Shown piece by piece: positions 1-9,760 of a DNA stretch of 64,000 nt (position 1 is its first letter; each line of letters begins with the position of its first letter). The position numbers and the translations under genes were made by a program. Source of the stretch: Breviolum minutum Mf 1.05b.01. Its lineage: Eukaryota > Sar > Dinophyceae > Suessiales > Symbiodiniaceae. The DNA lies in assembly GCA_000507305.1 (NCBI GenBank), contig DF239118.1, positions 11,157 through 75,156 on the forward strand. The letters are read 5' to 3'. The notes under the pieces are model-generated. The model saw only the letters and a program-made list of their open reading frames with translations. It did no database searches and had not been told where the DNA came from.

Positions 1-2
1 CA

Positions 3-1688
3 TACTATATCCTAAACCTGAAGGACAAGGCACAACTAAAAAATGGGTTTAGGTGGATAAAAGAGATACTCTTACAATATCATAACTTCACTATGTGGGA
101 GAGTTGGTGGAAATTAAGGAACGCAAAGGTATCAGTCTATAGTGTTAAAACTGATGCTTATACAATTAGAAGTGAGGATGAAGCAAAGGCTAGAGAGGTG
201 CTAGACTTTCATAATGATGTAGGTGGCTGGAGGGTAAGCAAAACTGATGATATAAAACTACCCACTGATGAATACAAGTTTGTAGAGAATAAGCTTATAG
301 AAATACCCACTTATGAAAGTGAAGAGATTGAAGTTAAAAATGAGTATGACACCGACGCTATAGTAGAGAAGATTGTAGAAAAGAAACAGGTAATGATTAG
401 AGGGACAGTGCCCGGGACAGGTAAGAGCTATATATGCAAAAGGATGGCTGAATTAGGTTATAAGGTTGTCTTCGTCTGTCCTACTAATAGGTTATTACAG
501 GAGTTTGATGGGGAAGCTAAGACTGTAAATAAGTTTTTTGGTATATCTTTTGGAGATGCATATACAGAACCCTTTGATTACAGTGATTATGATGTGATAG
601 TTTTTGATGAGATATATTTTAGTGGGTTAAGTGTATATTGGAAAATAAAGCGCTTTGTTGAACAGAACAAGGATAGTAAAATCATAGTAGCCACGGGGGA
701 CTGTAAGCAATTGAAGAGTGTCCAGCCCATAACTAATACAAAAGATTATGAGCCATATGTTGATAGCATTATTGATAACATCTTTGAGCATCACATACTA
801 CTAAAGGAATGTAAGAGATTACACACTGATGAGGATAAAGATAAGCTTCATAACATTAAACATGACATCTTTGTAAATAAAATATCTGTAGATGGGTTAG
901 TTAAAAAGTATGGGTTTAGATACACTGATGATATCACATCAAGCCCTTTCAACATAGCATTTCTAAACAATACCTGTAAGAATGTATCGTCTAAAATAAG
1001 GGAGACGGAGAATAGGACTAGTGAATATGAAATAGGCGAGAGGCTAATATGCCGAGAATACACTGTCAATGATAAACATGTTTTCAATGTAAACTTTCAA
1101 TATGATATTGTTTTAATTTTAGATGAGGGATTACTACTGAAAAATGTCAAGGATGGAAAGCTCCATCCATTGCCATTAGATAAGGCTAGGTCATCTTTTA
1201 TCTTTGCTTCTTGTTCTACTGCGCACTCTGCTCAGGGATGTAGTGTAGATAGTGAGATTACAATATTTGATTATAATCATTTTTTAGTAAAAAATTACCC
1301 TGAGTGGTTGTGGACAGCCTTAACAAGGTGCCGAGACTTAAGTAAAGTAAAATTCTTTAAATACAGTAAGGACACTAGTGATGATTTCAATCAGAAGTTG
1401 ATAATGAGCTATTACAATAGAAAGATTGAAAGCTACAGACTACAGGATAGGAAGGGAGGGAGACAAATACCTAAAGAAGGATATGTAAATACAGAGTGGT
1501 TCTTAAACAACATCACTAATAGCTGTAATTACTGTGGATGTGGCTTCACTATAGATATCAATAGGGGAGGTATTATGAGCAATCTCACCGCGCAAAGACA
1601 GGACTGCAGTCTCACACATACACTGGATAATATAGTTCCTTACTGTGTTCGTTGCAATTGTAGTGCCAGTAATAAGGTGAAATATTAA
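3..1688 (+). CDS. Superfamily 1 DNA helicase with C-terminal Zn/HNH-like module (5' partial, virus-type)
   Basis: The frame has no stop from base 3, so the Met at 93 (residue 1 here) may be internal and the true N-terminus lies outside the window. Walker A is GTVPGTGKS at residues 104-112, Walker B IVFDE at 169-173, motif III ATGDCKQLK at 200-208, motif V TAHSAQG at 376-382 and motif VI TALTR at 408-412. This is the order of RecD/Pif1-like SF1 helicases, which use ATP to unwind DNA. The last 55 residues hold CNYCGC (478-483), a His at 509 and CVRCN (518-522), a zinc-binding HNH-like arrangement. The gene has no introns, is AT-rich, and is followed 46 bp later by a same-strand GIY-YIG gene, a combination typical of protist giant viruses, virophages and polinton-like viruses. 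Helicase is secure; nuclease activity of the tail is inferred. Confidence 0.85.
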   Translation, partial: YYILNLKDKAQLKNGFRWIKEILLQYHNFTMWESWWKLRNAKVSVYSVKTDAYTIRSEDEAKAREVLDFHNDVGGWRVSKTDDIKLPTDEYKFVENKLIEIPTYESEEIEVKNEYDTDAIVEKIVEKKQVMIRGTVPGTGKSYICKRMAELGYKVVFVCPTNRLLQEFDGEAKTVNKFFGISFGDAYTEPFDYSDYDVIVFDEIYFSGLSVYWKIKRFVEQNKDSKIIVATGDCKQLKSVQPITNTKDYEPYVDSIIDNIFEHHILLKECKRLHTDEDKDKLHNIKHDIFVNKISVDGLVKKYGFRYTDDITSSPFNIAFLNNTCKNVSSKIRETENRTSEYEIGERLICREYTVNDKHVFNVNFQYDIVLILDEGLLLKNVKDGKLHPLPLDKARSSFIFASCSTAHSAQGCSVDSEITIFDYNHFLVKNYPEWLWTALTRCRDLSKVKFFKYSKDTSDDFNQKLIMSYYNRKIESYRLQDRKGGRQIPKEGYVNTEWFLNNITNSCNYCGCGFTIDINRGGIMSNLTAQRQDCSLTHTLDNIVPYCVRCNCSASNKVKY

Positions 1689-1710
1689 TAAAATGCTTTA
1701 AAGACTTATT

Positions 1711-1734
1711 AGTATATAAATAGTATATTCTAGG
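1711..1734 (+). promoter_or_regulatory. TATA-like promoter of the GIY-YIG gene
   Basis: The 46-bp gap between helicase stop and endonuclease start contains TATATAAAT at 1713-1721, about 14-22 bp before the ATG at 1735. Very short AT-rich promoters between closely packed genes are usual in large DNA viruses of protists. Assigned from position and composition only. Confidence 0.4.
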
Positions 1735-2451
1735 ATGAATAAGTATGAAAAAGGACAAATTTACAAGGTAGTAAGCCCTGACTTTAGTAAATGCTACATA
1801 GGAAGCACTACTGAAGGCATCAAAAAAAGATTAATACGACACAAAGCAAGCTACAATTACCAATTAAAAAGCGGTAAAAAAAAGGATTGTAGTTGCTTTA
1901 GGATTTTTGACGAATATGGAGCTGATAATTGTAAAATATACTGGATAGAAGATTACCCGTGTAATAGTAAAAAAGAATTGGAAGCAAGAGAAGGATATTA
2001 CATTAGAAATAATGAATGTGTCAATAAAGCCATAGCAGGAAGAGAAAGGAATGAATGGTCTCAAGAATACAGGGCAAAAAATAAAGAGAGACTTGATGAA
2101 TACTACAATGAGTGGAAAAACAACAACCAAGAACATTTACAACAATACAAAGCAAACTACTACCAAGAGAACAAAGACTACCTTAATCAAAAAGGCAAAG
2201 AATGGAGAGAAAACAACAAGGAAAGAAAGAGTGAAACAGATAAGGCGTGGCGGGAAAATAACACAGAGAGGTTAAAGCAATACTTCTGCGAATATAATCA
2301 AAAACACCGTGAAAGGAAGAAGGCATATAGACAACAGACATATACTTGTGAATGTGGCGCAACCCTTTGTTTAGGTTCAAAATCCCATCATTCCAAAACA
2401 AAACAACACCAAAACTATTTAAAACAACAATCCGAAATCCAAGATGAATAA
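1735..2451 (+). CDS. GIY-YIG endonuclease of virus/mobile type
   Basis: A 238-residue protein. The GIY-YIG fold shows as GQIYKVV (7-13) and CYIGST (20-25), then the basic KRLIRHK (31-37) with the usual Arg and the EAREGYYI segment (83-90) carrying the catalytic Glu. Residues 105-205 are a highly charged, Asn/Lys/Glu-rich region with repeated YxxNxERxxEY/W units, as in DNA-binding tails of homing endonucleases of giant viruses. The C-terminus has a finger-like CECGATLC...SHHSKTKQHQNYL pattern. The enzyme would cut one or both DNA strands, probably as a selfish homing gene. It starts just after a TATA-like site and ends in a hairpin, so it is probably transcribed alone. No intron or frameshift is visible. 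Confidence 0.85.
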   Translation: MNKYEKGQIYKVVSPDFSKCYIGSTTEGIKKRLIRHKASYNYQLKSGKKKDCSCFRIFDEYGADNCKIYWIEDYPCNSKKELEAREGYYIRNNECVNKAIAGRERNEWSQEYRAKNKERLDEYYNEWKNNNQEHLQQYKANYYQENKDYLNQKGKEWRENNKERKSETDKAWRENNTERLKQYFCEYNQKHRERKKAYRQQTYTCECGATLCLGSKSHHSKTKQHQNYLKQQSEIQDE

Positions 2452-2478
2452 ATGATATTTTTCATAAATATCATTTAT
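2448..2478 (+). terminator. Perfect 13-bp hairpin over the endonuclease stop codon
   Basis: Arms ATAAATGATATTT (2448-2460) and AAATATCATTTAT (2466-2478) are exact reverse complements around a 5-base loop TTCAT. The TAA stop (2449-2451) lies within the left arm. AT-rich hairpins at gene 3' ends define transcript ends in mimivirus and relatives, so this supports a giant-virus or virophage source. Function is inferred from that precedent. Confidence 0.6.
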
Positions 2479-3023
2479 TTTTATGAGATAATCCCCCCAA
2501 CAAAAAAAATAAAAAGACAAAAAAACAAAAAACAACAAGCACAGTGAGCAAAATATCAAACTTGAAATCGCCAAAAATAGTGCAAAATTTGGTTCATAAG
2601 CGCTTTTGCTTCGCAAATTTGGAGGCTAAACCAAAAAGGGCTAAAAAAAAAATTCGCGAGAGTTTTGTTCTGTTTTATAGGCGTGAGAGACACTGCACCT
2701 GCCACAAATACTCTAAATACTGCACCTGCCACCTAGTTAGCTAGTTAGCTAGTTATCTAGTATATATATTTATATATCCTACTCCTAGTGCAGAACGGCA
2801 AGACAACTGCTACAGGAAACAAACAACTAGTGTTTAACAACAACAAACCACAACACATGAGGGGCTCCGGACCATAAGGGGATTGGCGTGCTGTGAGACG
2901 AAGTCTCATTGATGAATGGGTGTAAGGGTGGGGTGGGGTCAGGGTTGATGAATTGATTGACTGCCACCCCGTGTGGCATCCACCTTTTTAGGTAGAAGGG
3001 AGCCATTCAATTCATAAGAAAAA

Positions 3024-3105
3024 CTCAAAAATTAAATAACCATGACCGGTGCATTTTTCAGCACACTCCACTTTTCAGTGTGGTCATTGTCATTTAATTT
3101 CTGAG
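3024..3105. repeat. Foldback element, 23-bp imperfect arms
   Basis: Arm 3024-3046 and the reverse complement of 3083-3105 agree at 20 of 23 positions (CTCAAAAATTAAATAACCAT versus CTCAGAAATTAAATGACAAT at their starts). The short loop contains a second smaller inverted pair (GACCGG.../...GTGTGGTC). Confidence 0.5.
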
Positions 3106-3292
3106 TATCCCCTAAGAAATAAATAAAATAAATACCCGCCGTTGCTAAAGCAAAGGTGCGCTTGAGTGGTTTTTCACACCTACCTGACAAGCAGGGGACA
3201 AAGCAAAGTGGGGGGAGGTATACTACAAAAAAAACATAAATTTTTCTACGCAGGACGACCCTTATACAATACTTACTATTTTTCTATTAGGC

Positions 3293-3412
3293 AGGCCTTG
3301 CCTATCCTCCAGCCCTTAAGATAGATTTTGGGGTATAATATGCCCATAAATTTGGGGGGTTATAACCCACATATGGCCCTCGGGCCCATGGGCCAGAAGA
3401 TAGGCAAGGCCT
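3293..3412. repeat. MITE-like inverted repeat, 14-bp perfect arms
   Basis: AGGCCTTGCCTATC (3293-3306) is matched by GATAGGCAAGGCCT (3399-3412). The 120-bp span contains GGGCCCATGGGCC and TTTGGGGGGTTATAACCC. It sits where the virus-type DNA gives way to host-type DNA. Confidence 0.5.
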
Positions 3413-5239
3413 ACTCTAACTATACTACCCAAATGAACATCGAAAATCACTGGTTTTCAAGCGGAAACTATTGAAATATGATACTTCACCAACCTGCAAA
3501 ATGCCCCGACATGTTGGGGCTTTGGGCGCATTTTGGAGGCATGATCCGTTGGTAAACTATGAGTTTGCTGTCCTTAAGTTAAGAGATGCACCAACCAAGA
3601 CTTTTTGAAAACATTGCCATTTTCCACATCTTCAAATTCATACTTTTTCCAATTTTCAATCTGCCAAAGTGGGACCACACTTGGATGAGGAAGCTTCCTC
3701 AATTTTCAGATGAAGGCCAAGGCCAGAAATTTGCAACGGTGTGGTGTGGGGGCAATGGAAACCCACCCATTTTCTTGCTTAAATTACCTACCTAAGATGT
3801 AGATATAAGAAACTTCAGGGGTAGCTCCAGACTCCAAAATAGCCTAGCTTCTCCTGGGAGGATTTTAGATACCCAGACCCCCAATTTCTTGAAGCTTCCG
3901 AAATCAACCCAGCAAAAACTGCCTTGCTAAGACAAGAAGGTATGATTGAAGTGGAAGGGACATCTGCTATATCAACTGTTTAGCAAGCAGGCTTTTTGGT
4001 CCATCAACACTGCATTTCAAAGCTAATCCCCTTGAAGCAGCTCTCATGATTGAATCATGAATGAACTCTGACCCCTGAATGCCATCCCAAAGAAATCATC
4101 CACAAAATGGCAGTTTTCTTAAGAGACAAGCAGGTGGTCAAAATCAGCCCCTAACATCCCCCTCCGAAAAAACCCAACAGCTGAAACGCCTTGCAAAAAT
4201 CGGGGTGGTTTTGCCCACGGGGGGAACTCCCAGGCCCAGGAACTCAGGATTATAGAACGGCTCGATGTGCACATCCGTCAACTGGGCAAAACTATAACCT
4301 GAGAGGGGATGGTCCCAGTTTGGTGATACACAAAACCTTATAGATGTTTCCCTTAAATGGTGGGAAAACTCCCCCAAAATGGATGGTTCCCAATAATGCA
4401 AAAAACCCTATTATAATGGAGGATTTGGGGGGTACCTTTTTTTTTTTTGGGAAACACAACATATAGCTGGGTAGTTTGGTGATACAGTTTCTGGGCAGAC
4501 CTCGTTTCATAGATTTCCTTCTATGAACTTTCTTGCGACATTGATGTGATCAAATTGTTACCAGTCATATCTCACCAACCTGAGACAAAAACCTTTAAAG
4601 AATTTCTATTGTTCATTTAAATCAACCCAGGAGATGTTGTCACAGGTCATGTCACTTTGATTTGACTAAATTGAATGTTCACATCACCCAAACGCTGGTT
4701 CTTTGGAGGTGTAGCTGGTTGCCTTTTCCTACATATAAAAAGCAAACATCTACAGAAAAATGGCAGAAATGTTCTCGCCAAGGTCGAAACCCATCCATTT
4801 CCCCAACCTGTTTATTTTTTAAAACCAAAACGGCCTTGGATTCTGCTCCGTCGGTTTTGCTATGCAAAACTTTGATCAAAGCTTAAGTAAAGATTTGATG
4901 ATTGGTCAATGATCCACGCTCCATCTTAAAAAAACAACAAATTATGATACATAGGTGTATCGGTCTAGCCCTGTCCCAGTGACAACGGTGAAAGTGATAT
5001 TTTTTTTCCTGATCACAATCCATGCTTTTACAAAAACCGAACGAACCATGATTTGATGCTCCAATTTTTTTGAGCAAATTATGATAATCATGATTTGATT
5101 GGTAAAAAACATGGGATGAATCAAAAGCGTTTTTCTCAGATTCCAGGAGAACAAAAATAGTCTCAAGAATCCCTCTTCGACCTTGGTTCTTCTCACTTTT
5201 GGCTGATGGCTGGGATGGTCATATGCTTATAAAATCTAG

Positions 5240-5342
5240 TACCCTCCCTGAAACTAACAGTTCCCCCCTGAGAATAGGCCATCCCAAAAGGAAATTCATC
5301 TTCCAACCACCAATTTTCAGGTGCTATGTTAGTTTCAGGGTA
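5240..5342. mobile_element. MITE family B, copy 1
   Basis: CCCTGAAACTAACA (5246-5259) is the exact reverse complement of TGTTAGTTTCAGGG (5327-5340). The interior contains the family-typical CCCAAAAGGAAAT...CTTCCAACC. About 100 bp, with TA dinucleotides next to both ends. Confidence 0.65.
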
Positions 5343-7449
5343 ATCATCTATGATGGATCCTATTTCTTTGCATCTAAATGGACGAAATAAATGCTGCTTA
5401 ATATCATCTTGATCATATTTTCCAAATAGATTCCAAGATCAAAGCCAATCTTCAACTAAGTGACTGATCTTCAAATGTTTTCCGCCTTTGCCACCCTTTG
5501 CCATCCCACTTCCCCACAGTGATGCTAGCATGGCCATCCATGTGATGCACGCCATTGGTTAACGTGGGCAACGGTTGGGGCTGTGTGAAACGGAAGGTGT
5601 GACACACAACTCTGAGCAAAATAACGCCTTCAAGGAGCCATCTATAATTTTTGTTTCTCCAGATCTTCTGAAAGAGAAACACCACTCTTGTTATTTAAAA
5701 AAACCAGAAGACTTCTTTTTCAGGCTTTCCAACTGTTGCTTTTGGGGTAAAACATCTTGAATATCACAAGTCAGTCTTGAGGAAATGGATTTTTTGCTTG
5801 CCTCTCAACAATGGAAAGATAAGTGGGTCTAAGCCAAACTACCATCTTTTTGGGGTTTCTTTGTATTTGGTATCCCAAAAACGACCAAAATACATGCGCC
5901 ACCTTGGATTATGGCAAATTCTAAAAGATAGCCAGGAGTGATTTTCAGCATAGGCTATTCCATTATTCGTATTGAAAAAGAACCTATAGAGAAAAATCAC
6001 ACATTATTAAACAAACATCGGCATATCAAATCACAATCACCATCTTCTATAGGAAATACATACATCTTCCATGGGTTTCTTACCAAACGTGTATGGATTT
6101 TTTCCACAATTTTTTCACTGAGATGTATGGATCCCTTCGTCCCTTGCATTCATCACCACCACGTTGGATTTTTGTAAGTGTAGGGATAAATCCACGTATC
6201 AAAAGACAGGTATGGGGGTCCATTCTTGTACCAGATCTCACAATTTGAATCGAAGAAAACGATGGACTGCCTGAATCATCATCCAATTGGCAGATTGCTG
6301 CAACTGTAGTACGTTCATTGGCTCTGTTTGTGGACTATGTTAGAAAAAAATGTTACTTGCTATTTGTGTCTGAACCAGAATCTTTTCAAATAAATCCTCT
6401 GTCTTCCAAAACTGAGGGTATACTTTCTCGGTATGAATTCAAGATTCTGCAGTCTTTCGATTCGCACCCTTGTTCTATTTCACTAATAAAAAGGCACTTG
6501 AAATAAATGTTTCAACTCAATGTTTTCCATAACGAATCTATCCTCAAACCGAGTTCTTAGTCCCACTCCACTCCAAAATTTGTCGCTTACAAACCCATGG
6601 ATCTTACCTTTTCTGAATCGTTTTTTTGGAAACTTCCCGAAAAAAACTCAGATCCCCACCACTCCATTTCCCTTCAATCAATGATGGTCCTTGACTGCAA
6701 ATAGGCTAAACGTAACAACCTCAACATGGCGATTATCTTTGTTCCCCCGGAGACCCCAATGACTTGTGAGAATGGCTCCAAATCAACAGCTTGTTCCCCC
6801 CAATTACTTGGCATTCAACATTTGACACATGAAAGGTGGAAAGCTTTGTTGGAGTTGAGTAAACTTCTAATAAAAAGGTAAGGTTTCTGTGAACCTCCAT
6901 AGAAATAAAGTCTAGAGTTCTAGTCCCAAAAACATTGTAGCAACAAATTTGAGTGATACCTGTTTATGTTGACTATCTAGTAATATGTTCCCTGAAATCC
7001 GAAGCTGACAAATAGAACATGGATTCTATCCTCAATGTACCTCCCATTTGATGTGTATTCCCTTAAACAAACTTGGACTTGTTTGAGATATTTGGAACAA
7101 GTAAAAAAGATGTTCTCCCAAAATGGTGGTTTGGTGGTGATTTACCATGGTACTTTTGTAAAAAACATCACCAACAAAAGCAAATCCAAACACTGGTATT
7201 CCTAATTTTACCAAAACTGATGATGGTTCACTTGGATCATCGGTCATCGACTCTTTGATCCACCCCAAAATGAACAATTTCAAAAAACGATTCCCACCTT
7301 CAAAACAACGTCTCCAACAACAACCCACCAGGGAGAACAACCAAGCAAACACTTTATGATCACCCCATAACCTTCGAAATGGTGATTCAATCACTTCCTC
7401 AATAGAAGTTAACCCTCAATCGTCCAAGGTCCAGGTCTGGTTGATTCTC

Positions 7450-7811
7450 ATGAAATCCCCATTTGACAAAGAACAATATGCCGTTAATGTTGGACAGCTT
7501 GACTCCGATTTTTTCGCAAAGGTAAATCAAAACTCTAGCGGTGCTACGAGTCTTGACGTTAAAGGACATCGCCACAACGTTCGCGAGAACAGTTCTCGCG
7601 TCCAAAGTCTTCAAGTAGTCTTTCGCCGCGAAGTGGCTCGAGCATTAATAATAGCCGCTCTCAAGCATCAGCGAATTGCCGACATTCTTTTGCAAAGTTG
7701 CGTCACGCATGGAAAAAATGGCAGCCGATGCAAATTGGACAGTCAATTTTGGGACCACGATGCCCCGGCGGGGAAGCACTGAGACGAAGCCCAACCCTAT
7801 CACTGTCCTGC
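7450..7811 (-). pseudogene. Coding-like minus-strand frame interrupted by one stop (unknown product)
   Basis: Downstream of an acceptor-like TTATTGCAG (reading leftward from about 7811), one minus-strand frame stays open and protein-like: TVIGLGFVSVLPRRG..., then SMRDATLQKNVGN..., and after a TAA (plus coordinates 7645-7647) DYLKTLDARTVLANVVAM...STARVLIYLCEKIG. The stretch is richer in G+C than its surroundings. Either a short intron spans the TAA or this is a decayed exon. No family is recognised. Confidence 0.3.
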
Positions 7812-8288
7812 AATAAAGGAGCACTATCCATTCATTGGTAGTGTACTTTGATCGCGCATCCGGCTTTGTACGTTTTTGTGCATGAGACCGCCCGTCTCTT
7901 GAGCTTGTGTTTCACAAGAGCTCTTCACTTCAGTACGCGAATCCAGCACCCCTAAGAAAAAGAAACTTGTTGACTTGGCTTCTAATCCTCCCACCCAAAG
8001 TCGAACAAGGAAAATCATTCAACCCCAATTTTTATGGGAACACATATTCAACAAACATCTTTGTTTAATAATGATAATAATAATGATGATAATGATAATA
8101 AACATAAAAACTCATCTATTGGTCTGTCAAACGGATTTTTTTGTCAATAGAATATATAGATGTAAATATATTTCTATATCTATCTATTCATACATGGGGC
8201 AAAATCGTCATGCGTTTCCAGCCAGCCATTCATTTCGTTAGTCTTCGCGAAGGTAAACCCCACCGAAATCACCAATCTCTTCTCCAAA

Positions 8289-8449
8289 TACTTGGAGGAT
8301 TCATCCCAGGACTTGGACACGTGCTTAGGATCACCCCCAATTTATAAGCCATTTTTTCGGCCATTTGGAAGGGAAACAATCCGATCCAGAGGGGGACTCA
8401 CCAACCATGGTTATTAACCACTTACTAATCGGGATGAATCCTCCACGTA
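8289..8449. mobile_element. MITE family A, copy 1
   Basis: Starts TACTTGGAGGATTCATCCCA and ends with the near reverse complement GGGATGAATCCTCCACGTA. The interior is shared with copy 2 (GGATCACCCCCA..., GGCCATTTGGAAGGGAAACA, CCATGGTTATTAACCACTTA). About 160 bp with no coding potential, so non-autonomous. Confidence 0.75.
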
Positions 8450-8679
8450 TTCCCCCTGAATGCAAGACAAAGCGACTCCGAGGAATTATTCACGTTGACC
8501 AAACTTTCGATTCCCATGCGACCCGCATAGGACGCATCATTAGCAGCAGACCTTAGGGGGGGCGGCCCGAAATCGGCATGAAACATCTGAGAGGTTGAAC
8601 GATTTTGATTGGATTTGGGGTATTTTTTGTTAATGGTTTATAGGATAGATATCAAGGTTATATTTCAGCAAGTGACCAG

Positions 8680-8760
8680 ACTTACATATGTACATGACAT
8701 GTGTATGTATATGTAAATGTACGTATATGTACACGCATGTGCATATGTATGTAAACAAAC
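8680..8760. repeat. TATG/CATG-rich simple sequence
   Basis: An irregular run of ACATATGTAC, TGTATGTATATG and CATGTGCATATG words, an alternating purine-pyrimidine tract that could adopt cruciform or Z-like forms. A similar tract lies at about 23320-23370. Confidence 0.6.
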
Positions 8761-9714
8761 GTGTTTGGACCTTTTTTCCGTTAGGTGAATACTTTGAGCA
8801 TCTGAATTGGGTTCCACATTGAGGCAGTTTCCATCCATCCTCGCCGCCTGGAAAAAGACAAGAATTCGGAATTCCGTTGGATAGATAATTCTCCTGACAC
8901 AATCTTGGATGAATTCCTTGCAAGAATGGGGAATATCCAAGGTTTGATCTAGGTAAACTAGAATTTCAAGAAAGACTTTGTGTAAAGCTCCAATACTTTT
9001 GCGAACCTGTTTGCCAGATTCTTGAATCCTATGACTTTTTTTGAATATCGGGTGCGTTGTGTCCGAAGAGCCCAAACAATTTGGCGGTCAAGGATAGGTG
9101 GTGATGTTGCTGAACAAATTGAGGTCCACTGAAGTGGATGAAAGGGGGCATCATACCAGGCATCAAGAAACTCCCATGTGAGGTAGATTTCTTCCATCTG
9201 TCTGATTTTTTGAAGATTGTGTTGGTATAATGCATTACCGGCATTACCGTTCCTGAAAACCTGCCCCTGAAAAAAATATCTTGAAATTGCGTATGTGAGA
9301 GTGACTTCGAATGGTTGAAAGCTTTCATCTTAACCCTTCAACAGGCTTCGTGATTCATGGAGGAAAAACAAAAACCATGAAAATTGTCCTTGTAGTTCCA
9401 ATTGGGTTTTAGAAAATGATGTGGCTCTAGGATGTTACATGCAGTGAAACACCAACAATGAACCCCCCCCAATTGTATCTTTGCCAAAAGAAATCCCATG
9501 CCAACCCTGAGCCAGGGTTGGAGATCTTCATGTTGCCCCGGGCATAAACATCGCAAAAAACAGGGTGTTTTCCAAAACACCATCATCTAAAACCCTTCTT
9601 TTTAGGGTGATGTCTACCAAACCTCTCCAAAAAAAGGGGACTTTTGATCTTTTCCAGCAAAGGTCAATTTGTAGGGATTTTGGCTAGTCAACCTACTCCC
9701 CCTCCCCCAAACAT

Positions 9715-9760
9715 AGCCTTATTAAGGGCTTACCAACCATTGGTTTGCCCTAATAAGGCT
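9715..9760. repeat. Short foldback hairpin
   Basis: AGCCTTATTAAGGGC pairs with GCCCTAATAAGGCT around TTACCAACCATTGGTTT, giving an almost continuous stem of about 20 bp. Probably a solo MITE end or decayed foldback. Confidence 0.5.

Larger units (their letters stand above)
2479..7450. other. Gene-free transition and host DNA with foldback elements
   Basis: No convincing exon was found. The first part holds a CTAGTTAG tandem tract (2733-2760) and G-rich stretches near 2870-2990. From about 3440 on the sequence resembles the rest of the left flank (AT-rich, with oligo-T and oligo-A runs and CCCAAAATGG-type MITE fragments). The viral/host boundary is probably between 2.5 and 3.4 kb, but no clean terminal repeat marks it. 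Confidence 0.5.
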
